Notes under the pieces: model-generated | What the model was told of the DNA's origin: nothing | The model's database searches: none | The model's input: the letters and a program-made list of their open reading frames with translations, nothing else | Position numbers and translations under genes: made by a program | Source: Oryzias latipes | Taxonomy: Eukaryota > Chordata > Actinopteri > Beloniformes > Adrianichthyidae | DNA length: 64,000 bases | Direction: 5' to 3' | NCBI RefSeq assembly: GCF_002234675.1 | Contig: NC_019864.2 | Coordinates: forward strand, 20,214,582-20,278,581 | In this document: in pieces, positions 21,846 to 34,392 of the stretch | Numbering within the stretch: the stretch's first letter is position 1 | How the letters are laid out: each line of letters opens with the position of its first letter

Positions 21846-22135
21846 TTCGGAGCTGCACGCTTGTGCAGTGGTTAGCGTTATCTGTGAGAAGGCCCTGGTT
21901 CAAATCCCAGCTGGGACCTCTCCGTGTGGAGTTTGCATGTTCTCCCCGTGGATGCATGCTTTTTCTCCGGACACTCCAGCTTCCTCCCGCCGTCCAAAAA
22001 CATGCCTTATTGATTGCTCTAAATTGTCTGTAGGTGTGACCTTGTAATTGTGTGGCCCTGCAACAGGCTGGTTTAGGGTGCCAGGCTGGGCTCTGGCAGA
22101 CCCATGACCCCAAAAGGGACATGGCAGGTCAAGAA
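21846..22135 (+). mobile_element. tRNA-like SINE or SINE-like repeat, copy 1
   Basis: It starts with gtgcagtggttagcgttatc and a B-box-like ggttcaaatcccagctggga. It continues through the common fish segments gtggagtttgcatgttctcc, cttcctcccgccgtccaaaa and catgaccccaaaagggacat. Copies 2 and 3 lie at 28955 and 30790 in the same orientation. Divergence between copies points to old insertions. Confidence 0.8.
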
Positions 22136-23761
22136 AATAGATGAATCTTTTTTTGTTTTGTGTCTGTTATCATTTAGTAAAAAGGAACTTTGGTGCAATC
22201 TACCCAATATGACAAGAAAAAGGGGGTTGCAGATGCAACTTACAAAGGAGATTTATCACCTGCATGATTTCAATCTGAATCCTTTGTATCATTTCTGACT
22301 TATGCTGGATGGTTTGTTGTTCCATTCCACTTGTGAGACCTGTGAAAGTTCAAATCTCACGCAGTCAACATATTTTTACTCTTTGAACTTCATGTTTGAC
22401 CCAAGAAACAAATCAAAAAGTTCCATCTGCTTCGGTATCTGTTGGAATGAATTCATTTTTTTTTTGAACATCTGAGGTTATTTGTTTTTTAAGAAATGTA
22501 TTTTTTTAGCAGACGCTGAGACCTTTTTTCGGGCCCTTAAATCCTATTTTTTTGCTATAGCTCTTGTACACATGGCTTCACAGAAGCAAATACCAAGTTG
22601 TGTTTGCTTTGGCCACCACAATCCCTAGAGGGACAGGAAATCAACAAGGGGAGGGGGGACTCGACTCCAGCACTTTTGTTTATTGTGCAGAAAGCCCCTG
22701 GTATGAGAGGAATCACAAATAGTGCAAATCATGCTGTTTATCTGTTCTCTGTCCACGAAGAGCAGCTCAGCCTGCAAACTGTCCTCTCACAAAAGAAGTG
22801 AGCTGAACTGAGATCACCGTCTGAAGGTGACCTCGCCTTCTCTGTGGGGACTCGTCAGACGGCTGCCCAAAAGACGGGGGACTTACCCACTGGCCCTGCC
22901 CTGAAGCAAATGCCCTGAGGTGTGTCTGTTTTCTCTCTTAAAAATGTTCATTTTTCTTGTCGCCTCCAGCTTCTGAAGCACGTCCCTCCTCTGTTTGATC
23001 AAGATGTTGGGATAACAGTGGCGTGAGGGCAGGAGGGGGACGCGGTGGGAAAGGCAACCGAAGAGCAGATTTCTCATGAACTGAAATGGAGTCGCGTTTG
23101 ACCCAAGCCCCCCGAAAAACCTCCTTCCTCTGGAAAGAATGTGGCCCAGTACCCCCTCCCCTCTCTTCTCCTTTTTCTTTTTGCATCTTCTTTCCCCTAA
23201 TGGCCACGAAAAGGCTGTATCTCCCCTACATGAGCAGGGCTTTCTATCATTTGACCTCCATGTGTGGACCAGGCTAAGAATCTGCGCATGAAGTGTTATC
23301 TTCAATAGGATATTACTGAAAAAAAAGCACCAAAACACGTATTATAGCAATTTTTATTTTCACAAGCAAGCCACTAATTGATAAAAAATAACAAGAATTT
23401 CCCTCTGAGTAATTCTGCAAAATAAACATTAGTAGGTTTATGTTGTGCATACCTCTTGGCACATTGTCTTCATGAATATTCAAATGTAAAAACATACTAG
23501 TTTCATTTTTGGTAGGACTTTTTTTTTCTTATTCTTTTCTTTTTGTGAAACCATGCATGCTGCATACAAAGAAAAAACGTGTTTAAATATTGGGTTTGTT
23601 TCAAAAGTCTGATAAAAAGCCTCTTGTTTTTGTCCTGTCTGCATCCTGGTACCTGGGAAATCTTTGTCTTCTTTCCGGCACTTCAGGTGACTGAGGTTTG
23701 ACCTCAGGCTGAGGTTTCACAGGAAATGCTCCCTCTCTTCTGTCTTGAGTTCTCCAATGGT
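22136..23761. other. intergenic, no gene recognised
   Basis: No supported exon. The part 22580-23290 is less AT-rich than its surroundings and has open frames on both strands, but none has recognisable domains or exon borders. It might hold regulatory sequence. Confidence 0.4.
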
Positions 23762-24544
23762 TCAGATCAGCTGGCCGCTGATGGGAGTGTCATCGTAGAT
23801 GTTGACATCACCAGGAATGAGATCATTAAGGAGGTCATTTCCTTTCAGCTCTGAATTTTTGAGGATTTCACCGACACTCTCAATGACATCACTTCCAAGA
23901 GTCCCCATGCTCTCTGCAGCCTCCACCTTTGTCAGCTCATCCAGAAATTCGGACATTTCCGTGGATGCTTCTGGCTCCGCTGGGAAAAGCTCCACAGCGG
24001 TAGCTTCCCCGTCAGTTCCTTGACCTGCTGAGGCTTCTGATGGTCCACTCAGAGTGAGAACTGGTATTGGAGTGACATCAGGAACAATCAGAGTGAGTGG
24101 AGAAGGTGACTCTGGGAGAAGTTCTTGAGTTACCAGGTCTGCCTCCTCCAGAGTTTCAGTTGGGCTTGGTTCCGTCTCTGGGCTTGGTTCAGAGCTTTCT
24201 TCAGGATCTGTTTCTAAAAAGGAGGGATCCGGGACAGGTTCTGGAGCAGGATGAACTTCAGCAACAGGGTTTGGTTCGGTCAATTCTTGAGGCTCCATTA
24301 AAGTGTCATGAACTGCTAGAGTGGGGGTCTCTACTTCTTCACATTCCTTCTCTTCGGTTAAACAGGCGTCTGACCTTTCTGGCTCTTCCGGGGGCCCTCG
24401 GCTCCCTGGTTGGTCGATCTCCTGAGTTTGCGCCTGGGCAGAGTCCTCGGCTGCTTTTGAAGACGCCTGCTCCACTGAGGGCTTGTGCTCAGCGGCTGCA
24501 GTTTCAGCCGGAGCATATCGCCTTCTGCTCAGCCTGTTTCCCAT
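23762..24544 (-). CDS. uncharacterised acidic protein, candidate N-myristoylated
   Basis: One coding exon, 260 aa, which I do not recognise. It starts MGNRLSRRRYAPAE: Gly2 with Ser6 and following arginines is a good N-myristoylation plus basic-patch signal, so attachment to the inner face of a membrane is likely. The middle is low-complexity and rich in Glu, Pro, Ser and Thr (for example PNPVAEVHPAPEPVPDPSF and ESSEPSPETEPSPTE) and is probably disordered. The last 65 residues are more varied, with short helical-looking pieces (EFLDELTKVEAAES, VIESVGEILKNSEL, GNDLLNDLIPGDV) and end SGQLI; this part is the best place to seek homologues. The ATG at 24544 was chosen because an acceptor (ctttgtccag) lies 10 bases upstream and the longer frame begins only at TTG. 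A noncoding first exon probably lies at 25225-25465. Confidence 0.75.
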   Translation of the reverse strand: MGNRLSRRRYAPAETAAAEHKPSVEQASSKAAEDSAQAQTQEIDQPGSRGPPEEPERSDACLTEEKECEEVETPTLAVHDTLMEPQELTEPNPVAEVHPAPEPVPDPSFLETDPEESSEPSPETEPSPTETLEEADLVTQELLPESPSPLTLIVPDVTPIPVLTLSGPSEASAGQGTDGEATAVELFPAEPEASTEMSEFLDELTKVEAAESMGTLGSDVIESVGEILKNSELKGNDLLNDLIPGDVNIYDDTPISGQLI

Positions 24545-25224
24545 GATGAACCTGGACAAAGATTCATGCAGATAAAGATTGATAGCTAGAAAAAAGGGCT
24601 AAATACTACCTGTAATGTTAAAAAACCAAACAGAAAGACAACTAACTTTAGCAGGATTTATGAATATTGTAAAACAGCACTTTTGATAGATACTGTCCTA
24701 AATGGATGTACAGCTGCGATTGTATTTTCTTCTCTATAATAAGATAATCCCAACACTAGCTTGACCAGCCTGGACTTTTTTATACTTTATTTTTTTCACT
24801 TTATGACACATCCATACACTTTTGCAGAAATCCAGTGCTAGTTAAATGTCTACAGACCCTTTTCTTAACCTTATCAATAACAATCAAGACTGGAGAAACA
24901 TAGTTTTCCTATTTACATCTACTTTCTTAGGTGTTTGAACCACACCTTTATTCTGCTGTTCCACACTGAACCAAAAGCAAGTGTCCACAAATGTGTTGTT
25001 TTTTTTACATTTACATATTATTTACAGGTATTTTGCGGCACAAACACGTTCAATGACCTGATGGATAATATTTGTTAATAAAAAAGAAACAAAGAAATGA
25101 TCTCAAACGACCCCGCCTCCCTCTGTGATGTAAGAAAAAACTAATCTTTTTTAATCTATTCACATGCAGGATTCAGATCGTGGTTCTAATGTGTAATTAA
25201 AGCCCAAACCGTTTCCTGACCCAC

Positions 25225-25465
25225 CTTTTTCTTAGATGAAAGCAGATTAACTTGCAGTTTGTCTCAAACTTGCTAGAGTCCGCGCGACACTGAGCCTGTT
25301 GGTTGCAGCGCGTTCCAGAGCCGCGGCGCGCAGCTGGAGTCCGCGCGCGTCCACAGGCTGCGCGCGCGCCTCCATCCATCCAGGCACGCGGGCGGTCTCC
25401 AAAAGTGAATGAACAGCAGAAAACGTCTTACCCTCCCAATTCATACAGCTCTGACTCTCTTCCAT
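25225..25465 (-). promoter_or_regulatory. CpG-rich promoter and noncoding first exon
   Basis: A GC-rich patch (about 25280-25400, with repeated gcgcgc) stands out from AT-rich surroundings. On the minus strand it ends in a good donor, AAGAAAAAG/gtgggt at 25225, which would splice to the acceptor at 24554 and so give the 5' UTR of the acidic-protein gene. Transcript extent is inferred. Confidence 0.55.
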
Positions 25466-26426
25466 TTTGTTTACTTAAGAGGGGAAATAGTTTAATTTAA
25501 AAAAATAGTTTTTGAATAAAATCTTATTACATAGGTTTAATGTAGTGTTTCAGCTGTTTTTTTTTTAAAGCTGAGTATTTATAGCAGGGCTCTCAAGCTT
25601 ATACATACTGTAGATGTTCCTATAAACACTTTAGTGGTGTGGTCGTCATGAACTGCCCTACGGTGGGTGATACTGAAGCTCTCCTGGTGGAGCAGATGTT
25701 TGTTCTCAGTTTGGATTGTTCTTTTGTGTCCATACTTGGCCTTTTTTTTAATCGTAGATCTGGTTCCCACACATAGTATCAGACTGCTAACTAATGATTT
25801 GTTGTGATTGTCCATTCTGTGTTATTAATGAAGGAGGGCTTTCGTGTTATAACCACAACAAATACCACCTTAGTAAAAGGCTTTTTCATAATAGTTTCAC
25901 TATATGTACAACCGTTTCCCCCCTGACTTACACTTGACTAAACAAATAATTTTACACATAAGTTGATCCAACCTAGTTAAATATGAACATTTTGATAAAG
26001 GCTGTTTTTTTCACACAACAGGAGGCCAATAACCGCAAATGTTCTTTATTAGAAAGTATCTGAGTCATTAGGGTCATCACAGCTGCCATGACTTTCATTT
26101 TCACAAACTAAAAAAGTACCAATATGCTTTTATTCATAAGAGAGGTTTTTTCTGCAGTAACCTCATGAGATCCCATGAGGTTTTGTATGTCATGACCATT
26201 AGGAAACAAGCCAAGTTAATGATGAAGAATCATTAAAAACTACAGGAAGTCTGGAGTTCTATTGTATTTTAAGTTTGAAGTCAATTCTGATAGTAAGATA
26301 TTTTTTAAACTTAAACTTTAATGTGAAATAGCTGTCTTTACATTAAGATACCTCAATATTTTCATGACATGTTGAGGATTTCAGTTTACTTTTACCTTAA
26401 AGACATTTTATTTACAACAACAGTGA
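25466..26426. other. intergenic between acidic-protein gene and cyren
   Basis: AT-rich, with no exon recognised. TTTATT at 26407-26412 reads AATAAA on the minus strand 15 bp after the cyren stop and is a candidate polyadenylation signal. Confidence 0.4.
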
Positions 26427-27239
26427 TCAGGTGAAAAAAATGTCCCGCACAAGTTGTAAGGCCTCGTCCTCTTGATGTGCTGCATCCTCTGTTGGTTTCT
26501 CCTGTTCTCCCTCAGCTTCAGCATCGGCGTTCCTCACAGTCCGTTGATTCTGGTGTGACCTCTCAGCCTCAGGGCTCCTGGTGTACGGCAGCGTTTCCAC
26601 TTCTGTGACGTCCAAGTCCGTCTCAGAAACATAGGTCGTCTCCGGGTAATCGCAGCAGTCCCAGTCTTTTTCCTCTGAAATCTGCTTTAATCTTTTGGGT
26701 GACGTCAAAGGGTTCTTTACTTTTTCTCTTGCGTTGCTTCCCTTTTTAGAAATCTGTGTATGAAAAGAAAGTATTTTCAAACTCTTAACAAAAATAGTGA
26801 CTATTTATCCATGAGAATTAAGTCAGTATGCTCAATAAATAAAAGCAGAATTTTTAAAGAAAAAAAAAATCGATTCACTTAATGTATAGATGCAGCCCCA
26901 ACGTTGGAGTTACAGTATTTCAAAGTATTATTATAAAAGGGGAAAGCAGCGCCACCTGTTGGTGAATTGGGGAACCGCTGGTTAGACATCGAACAGCTGC
27001 TTCGACCAGCTCGGCCTCATTCATGCAGTAGAAAAGCACCCTGCAGTCAAACCAGAGTGTATTATTCAAAAGTGAAACAGAATATTTGGACATTTTCACT
27101 GCAGGAAATATTCTATTCTGTGTTATTTCTCTCACTACCTCGCAGCTTTTCCTTTTCTTTGACTCTTCAGAGGTGTCGTCTTCTTCCTCACATTTTTGTT
27201 TGACATCCAAAGAGGCAGCGCGCGCTGCTTCTCTGACAT
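26427..27239 (-). CDS. cyren: CYREN/MRI, cell-cycle regulator of NHEJ
   Basis: Three minus-strand exons (27239-27139, 27040-26956 and 26753-26427) join to 170 aa. CYREN (MRI, C7orf49) binds the Ku70/80 heterodimer and tunes repair-pathway choice at double-strand breaks. The N-terminus MSEKQRALPLWMSNK carries an A-type Ku-binding motif (RALPLW; human RVLPSWL). Residues 34-45 are RVLFYCMNEAEL (human YCMNEAEI). The C-terminus is an acidic stretch ending LQLVRDIFFT (human LKYVREIFFS), an XLF-type Ku-binding motif. The middle is low-complexity, with KNPLTSPKRLK. The start was set by phase: exon 1 ends GCT GCG AG and exon 2 begins G GTG, which joins only with the ATG at 27239. A second frame across exon 1 (MDVKQKCEEEDD) is open but does not splice in frame. 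Confidence 0.9.
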
Positions 27240-28954
27240 CTTTGGATGTTTTACCTACGGTCTAACGAGGTTTCCATGCATACAAAAACCTCATGAAACC
27301 GGAAACAGGCTTTTATCGCTAAAGTCACATGACAATGTTGATGGTCTCATTACCGCCCCCCAATGGAGTTTTGCGGGACAACCACAGAAAATACTTGTTG
27401 ACAGAAACTTGTTATGACAATTCTGGGGATACTTACAAAACAGTGGAAATAACAGCATTTAATGGCTATTTTAATGACTCACATTTAAAAATAAATTGAT
27501 TTCCAATTGTATTTATTTATCTCCAATTTTAAATGACTAATGGTAAATTTATTTAATAATTTCCTATTAAATGTTTTTATTCCAATTTGTGCCTTTCAGC
27601 CCACACTGGACTATGAAATATTTAAATGTGGTTTTCAATGGCTATTTTAATATTTGAATGAATGCCACATATATTTAAACATTTATTGATTGATTTTCAA
27701 TTTTAAATAATTAATTACACGTTTATTCAACAGTTTAATGGCGTGCATATTTATTTTACTTTGTCTCTTCTGGTCCTCCATACTTCTCCTCCAATATTTG
27801 TTTTTATTCAGTTGGGAGATCCTCTGCTGTAAAACTGTTTCTCATAAGAAAAAAGGCGAAGAACTATTTAAATATCAAATTACAGGCAAACAGTCAAAAC
27901 AACATAAATTTCAGAAAAATTTAGTGTTGCTCTGATCTGTGTAACTGTCAACATTAAGCCTGACTGATTTTCTTTGGTAAAAATTGGTTTAATTTTAGGT
28001 TAGTATATGAGAAGTGAGTAAGTTGTTTCTTTCCTATTTTTATTTATGTATTTAATTATTTAAAGTGCCATAACCCATTTTTAAAACCTTGGACCACTTG
28101 TTCAACAAAAACATTCCATGTCAAAATACTTTTATAAACTGAATATTTAACATTTTTGTTTTAGAAAATAGATGTTTTCAAATGAAATTAGTGTGGGTCA
28201 AAAACTTACACAAAGTATGAGTAAACTGATAAATACATGCAATGTTTTGATTTCTGCAGTCTTTTTCCTGCTTCCTAAGAAAACCCCAGCCATCTTTGTG
28301 ACTGCAAGCAGAATGTGTTGCTATAGAGAAGAACGGCTGTGTGAGGTGGCTGTGCATCTTATTCCTGCTGGTCAAAAGTAGATAATCCAAGTGTGGTTGC
28401 ACGACACTATTCTCTCTTTGCTCCTCTCTCCATGTCCCAATCACTTCCTAAATCCTCTAATACTCTGGTCAACCATTTTTATGTATCTATTTTTGTTACT
28501 AGCAGGTTAAGATTTCAGATTCAGTAATATTCCACTGATTTGGAATATCATCTTTTTTCTCATGATCTCTGCCACTCTGACAAAAAACACATTTCAAGGA
28601 AAAAGATGAGAATTTATGTCATCATATTTTTTTCTACATAAACAACTTTCTATGATGAAAAGCAACGATGGGAAAAAGATCTCACCTTTGGTTGTTCTTG
28701 ACATAAAAATTGTCGTCTCTCGTCAGGCCTTTAATCATCTTTCTGAAGGCATTTCTACAAGTGCTTAGGCCTTGATTGCAAAGAGCAGCTTTGGATAGTT
28801 GACTAAATTAAAAACGGGATTGAAGGAGGGTGGGAAAGAGAGCTCAAGGGAAATGACATGTTATGAGCTCAACTTAAGATTCCCAGAAGCTCAAGAGTTC
28901 AGTGCACTTTAGGAACAACAAATGATTAGAAGTTTTAAAAAAAATCAAATCCTC

Positions 28955-29295
28955 TAAATCTGCACGGCAGCGCCGTAGTCAGCGCTCTTGCCTCACAGCA
29001 AAAAGGCTCCGGTTCAAAGCCTGGGGTGGGGGATCCACCAGTGGGGGATCCTTCCATGTGGAGTTTGCATGCATGGGTTTTCTCTGGGGACTCTAGCTTC
29101 CTCCCACTGTCCAAAAAACATGCTTTATAGGTTGATTGGTCACTCAAAATTATCCATATTTGTGTTTGGGAGTGTGATTGTGGCGTCAGACTGGCGACCT
29201 GTCCAGGGTGAGCCCTGCCTTTGCCCACCAGTGACCGGGATAAGAGCTCCGTGACCCCGAAAGAGACAAAACGGGTTTGGAAGATAAATGAGTAT
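28955..29295 (+). mobile_element. SINE-like repeat, copy 2
   Basis: Same family as 21846. It has cagcgccgtagtcagcgctc, an altered B-box (ggttcaaagcctggggt), tggagtttgcatgcatgggt, cttcctcccactgtccaaaa, gactggcgacctgtccaggg and gtgaccccgaaagagacaaa. Confidence 0.8.
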
Positions 29296-30789
29296 AATGC
29301 AGAAAGTGCAAAAAACACTTTTTTTTTTTCTTTTTAATAAACCTCGTTGGGAGAAACACGGACAGACTCAGCTAAAAAAAACCTGTTGAATGAAATGCGA
29401 CATAAACCTTTTATCAAAATAAACAATTTTATTAATTATCTTAAACCCTCTTTGCTGTCTGAATAAAATCTCCACAAACAGCAAAAACTAAAAGAACAAA
29501 AGATGTAACATAAATTAATTTGCTAAGCTTGAAGTAGAACCATGCCTCCACCGGGCTTGGTGCCATGTCTACAGAGCCAAGCTGGGCTAAGAAGATTTCT
29601 GTTTTCCAATGGAGCAAATCTTTTCCGTGCTTTTCTAGCGTGTTGAATCTCGGGGTCAAACATGGCCCTAAAACTCATGACAGCGTCAGGGTGACGGTTT
29701 TGTTTAACACCAAGAAGATGCTGCTGTCAGGAGGATTGAAGACTTGGAATGGGTTGTATTTTTGAGGACAGAGTGACACACTGATCTGCTTACACACATG
29801 TACTGTCTCTGCTCCAACTATCCAACTTTTTTCTTTACTACAGATGATGTGACATCATTTTAGAAAACCTTTGTTTTCAATCTCCACTCTGCTACTTGGC
29901 CTTTTTAAAACCTCAAATATACATTTTGCCACTCATTCTGATGCAGGCTTGCTTGTGTTATCTGGATCATCGTGGTGTTGCATAATCCTGCTCTGGCCAC
30001 ATTTTCTGTGTTAAACCGAATGTCTCTTATGTAAAAACAAAACCTCACACTCTGCCGTTACTGTAATTCAGCGGTTATCCAGCAGAATTGAATTGTCACA
30101 GTCAGATAGAATCTTCTTTCCCAAAAGAAGTGGTTAATTTGGTCCAAAGAATTTGGTTGTAGAAGTCTCGAGGCTTGTGCTGTTGTAGTTTTGTGAGCAA
30201 TCCTGTTTCAAAGTACACATGCACCTTTTGTGAGGCTTTCTCTATTTTACCGTGTTACCTGAGTTTACACATGCGTGTTGTATTGAATGATGCGTGCTCT
30301 GACCATAAAGTGAATTTGCAATCCAGGTTGACTTAAGTGAATTCATCCAACAAATCATTTCCTAACGGAAAAAACAAAACATATAGTGTTTATACTGTTT
30401 TTGCCAGCCTTTTGCCCGCTTTCTGTTGTATTCAAACACACCTGAACCTTTCAGACCTGCAGACTCACAGCCATCTTGTTGCTCTCCTGCTCAGTGATCA
30501 TCATTTCCCAATGAATAAAGCAGTTGTCTGAATCTTTCCCTTGTAAAATCGACGGAGACCACATATATGAAGCTACTTTATAGTGATTTTCTATTTTATA
30601 ATTTTATAATAAAAAAGATTGACTTAATGCTGACTTTTGCAGACAAGTGTGTTTTTTTCCAAACGTTTTTAACATATGAACCTGACGAGATCCTCAGGTT
30701 GTCTGGTGTCATTCCCAAACATTTAGTGAAGCTTTGTTTTCAGTGTTCCTAGCCTTTGGAGTTTGGAAAATAAAGAAAGGAACCATGCT

Positions 30790-31125
30790 GCATGGGGAGT
30801 TGTTAGCACTTTTGCATCACAGTGCAAAGGCCCTGATTCAGGGCCCGTCCCTTCTGGTACCTTTCTGTGTGGAGTCTACATGTTTTCTCGTCCATTTGTA
30901 ACCTTTCCGCAGACACTCCTGCTTCCTCCCACAGTCCAAAAACATGCTTCATAGGTTACTTGGTGTCTCTAAAATTGGTGTGAATCTGAGTGTGAATCTG
31001 TGAATCTGCGACAGACTGGCGACCTGTTCAGGGACCTTGTACTCTACTTTTGCCCAACAGAAGCGGGGTTGGCTCCAGCAACCCTGTGACCCCAAAAGGC
31101 ATTTAGTGGGTTTAAAAAAGAATGG
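30790..31125 (+). mobile_element. SINE-like repeat, copy 3 (diverged)
   Basis: Same family as 21846 but more changed. It has ggggagttgttagcactttt, gtgtggagtctacatgtttt, cttcctcccacagtccaaaa, gactggcgacctgttcaggg and ctgtgaccccaaaaggcatt. Confidence 0.75.
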
Positions 31126-32999
31126 ATTGGTGGTAGGTTTTATTGTAGATTTCATAGAATCTGAGGGAAATACAACGTGCAAAATGGAAGAGTACCCAAG
31201 TTTGAACTGAGATATTTAACTCCATAAATAATAAATAGGCAATACAAATAGGCATCTGGCGTGAAAGTATTACTTGAGAAGAAATAGTGGCTTTAATTCA
31301 AAAATGAAAGATCATTATCAATGTTGAGTAATCTAACAGGTTTATTTATACACCTGTGACAGACATATCATTTCAGAAAAGAAGTATTTTCTATGACAGC
31401 ACAAAAACACATCCAGCACACTTTACAAAGACGAATCCGCATTCCATTTGTATCCTCAACCCATTGTCAACATCAGAAAGGTGGGACACATAGAGCGAAT
31501 AACATGTAAAATGACAATAGTTTAAGAAATTACTGGACTGCGGGACGCGATTAAGCCTGGAGTTACACATCTGCTCTTATCTTCAGCAGCCTTGCTGTCA
31601 CATGTTATCCCTATCTTATAGTTGTCTCCAGGGCTTAACCCTGCTTTGAGTGAGGGTCACTGCCATTTACCATCTGTCTCAGAGCCCTCCTTGTGATTGG
31701 CCATATGGCACATAAGAGCAGGGTTCAGAAAGAGTATGTTTGACTCTAACAACGCTGATGTGTTGTGGTTCAGATGGTGTCCTGTTTCCATCAACAGACA
31801 CACAAACCTTCCTGACATCCAGATTCATGTCGTTGGACAGATTTTAAATGTCAGAGTTCAAATAGTTGTTAAAAAAAATGAATTTCTTACAATGAGTCGA
31901 AGTTGAATTAATAATACATGCTATTTTAAATAGCTTGATAGCTTAAATAGAAGGGGAACTCCACAAGCAGAACAACTATGAACTGGAGTTAATGTAGAAT
32001 TAACTTTAGCAATCCCAATGAATTGTAAACTGTAAATAAGACGGGAAGAAAACTGTAAAATTCACAAACAAAAGATTTGTATTAGAGATAAATCAGAAGC
32101 CTATAATCTCAAATATGAAGTAACCAACAGATCTTCCACCACTTACTATCTGTCTAACATGATGAGCTGTCTACCTTTCTTCCGTTGTTGCATCTTCTTA
32201 TAACGTTGCATTTGGGTGTGGGCTCCTCCTGCAGCTTTGCAGCACACATGTCTACATCTGTACAGTTCAAGGATTTACACTATGGTGTTTTCTTTCTCCC
32301 AACATTTCCTTAATGAGGTTTTCTTTCTTCGACTAATCTCTGATCATATGGGCCCAAGATGAGAAGAGAGTTCAGCTTTTCCTGCTTCATGATATGTCTA
32401 AATCTGTCTAAGAATAGGATGCTTGTGTTGACGCTCAGCGGTTGGTGCTGTGGAAGTGTAGCTTTGGGCTCTAAACTGGGATATTATGTAAGGAATTGTT
32501 TACAGAGATGATTACTTTTTCAGTTACACAATTATATGTAATGTTTTTGACAAACAGCCTTTCAGCATCTTGAAAAAAATGTAATTTATTCAAACCTATT
32601 TTTAACAATAAAAGACGTTTTTCCTCAAGGCTTAAAATTATATAAATAAGACCTTAAAAAAGTATCTTGTACTTTGTCATTGTTTATTTAAGATTGATCA
32701 AATTAAATAGAATTAATCTGAGAATAATCTGCTGTTTGTATTAAAATTAAATGGAATAAACTTTCAGTAAGGGCTAGCTGAAGATAGCGGGATCTGAGAG
32801 GTTGCTATGTTAACCTGCTGATGTCCACCCTCAGAAGACTGGTAACTATGTTTCCTGAAGAGAAAACTCATTGACAAAAACTCTTCTAAAACACACTGAA
32901 AACAGGAGGCAGTGATCCCTTGGGAGTGCATAAAGGTATTATTTTATTTAATGATTATTGTGAATTTGTCTGCAATTAGAGCATTGTCTGCATATGAGA

Positions 33000-33660
33000 A
33001 CTGGAGTGAGTGAGTGTGAAGTCACCTATAGAAAAGGGCTTACTTCCAGTTCCAGCAAAATGAATTCAACTCAGTTTTCATCAATTCCCCAATATGGACA
33101 TCGCAATGTTAGAGGACGTCAGTAAGCAGTTATTGGTCCGAGTCGATCTGAGTCAGCATTTCTATGACAACCGCTCTCACCAATCAGGAGTGAGTTTGTT
33201 GGTAGGTCACACTCCTACCAGTTGAAAGCGGGCTCAGGAAAACCTTGTTGTGTCCAAATTCCCTCACTACTCAGTGCACTATAGAGTACGTTCGCCATTT
33301 TACAGGGCTGTTTGAATCTACAATTCCAAAAACCCGCCCCTAGAAAATTTCTCAGAAATCTGTTCATTATTGCTTACTAGATTGGAAAAACTAGACCACA
33401 ATGCATTGCTTTTAAACAATTTTTCATATGAAAAAAATGTAAATTTCTTTATAAACCTTCCAAGTTTTCATAATCAGAACACAACAGATTCATAAATAGT
33501 CTTTGTAAAATGTTTATACTTTTAATGATTTTTCTTCGGGAAATCAGTGACATCATATTGGACGTTTAAAAAAAAGTAAGCATTGTGTCTGAATTGCTTT
33601 TGAAATCCAGAGCATTAGATAGTCCTGGACTATATAGTTTTTTAGAAGTTCAGGAGTAAG
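33000..33660. repeat. remnant of interspersed DNA-element-like repeats
   Basis: The segment 33245-33660 (ttgtgtccaaattccctcac ... tagtcctggactatatagtt) and the preceding stretch 33000-33240 resemble non-coding repeats common in fish genomes. No clear terminal repeats or target duplication could be set. Confidence 0.4.
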
Positions 33661-34267
33661 GAGGAAATTGGATATATTATTGCCATCCAATGCTTCATGG
33701 GACTTCATACATAAAATAAATTACAAGCGATAAAGATAAAAAATATCAAGAAAAAAATGTGGATGAACAAGAACATATTAAAAACAGGTAGCAGAGGAAT
33801 GTTGGTTATTCTGAATAATAGCTGTTTATTTCTCTGCAGAAGTCTTTGTAGAAGATTTTGGCTTGTTGGGACAATTCCTATCTGGAATGCGAAGTGGGAG
33901 TGGTCACTCAGTCCAGATTTCACATAGCTTACAGTCAATGAATTTGACTGAATATTTAAGTAAATGAAGGCAGCAGAGAGGATTATGGGAAAGACCATTG
34001 ACAGTCAAAAGTAGTTGTAGGAAAAAAGAACTTAAACTGAAACCTAATAATGAGACTGCTGGGAACAGTCAAGATAAAAGGATGAGATGAAGGGGAGGAA
34101 CAAAGTGCTGCCCCCTAACAAACCAAAAACATTTGAATTAGCATTTTAACCCTGAACCATATTAAGATTCAAGTAAACAGAAAAACACATCCTCATGAGC
34201 AGATGTACTGTAGACGAATTCCGTTTTTCTTTAAATCCACCAAATCTATTATTTGTCCAGCTAGAAT

Positions 34268-34392
34268 TACTTTCAACCATCCATCCATTTTCTTAACCCA
34301 TTGTAGCCTTTTCAGGCTTCATGGGGCTGCCGGCGGCGCCTGTCCGGCTCCTGTTGGACAGGACGCCCCTCTGTCACAGGGCCGAATTAATT
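34268..34392 (+). repeat. interspersed repeat fragment
   Basis: An accatccatccattttcttaa start followed by a ggggctgccgg block. Related to the fragment at 11870 in terb1. Confidence 0.55.

Noticed and set aside
22883-23338. 151-aa minus-strand open frame
   Set aside because: No recognisable domain, odd composition, no splice or start context, and overlapping open frames on both strands. The region is simply less AT-rich.
26920-27210. 96-aa frame MDVKQKCEEEDD... across cyren exon 1
   Set aside because: It reads through a clear donor and does not join exon 2 in frame; the ATG at 27239 does.
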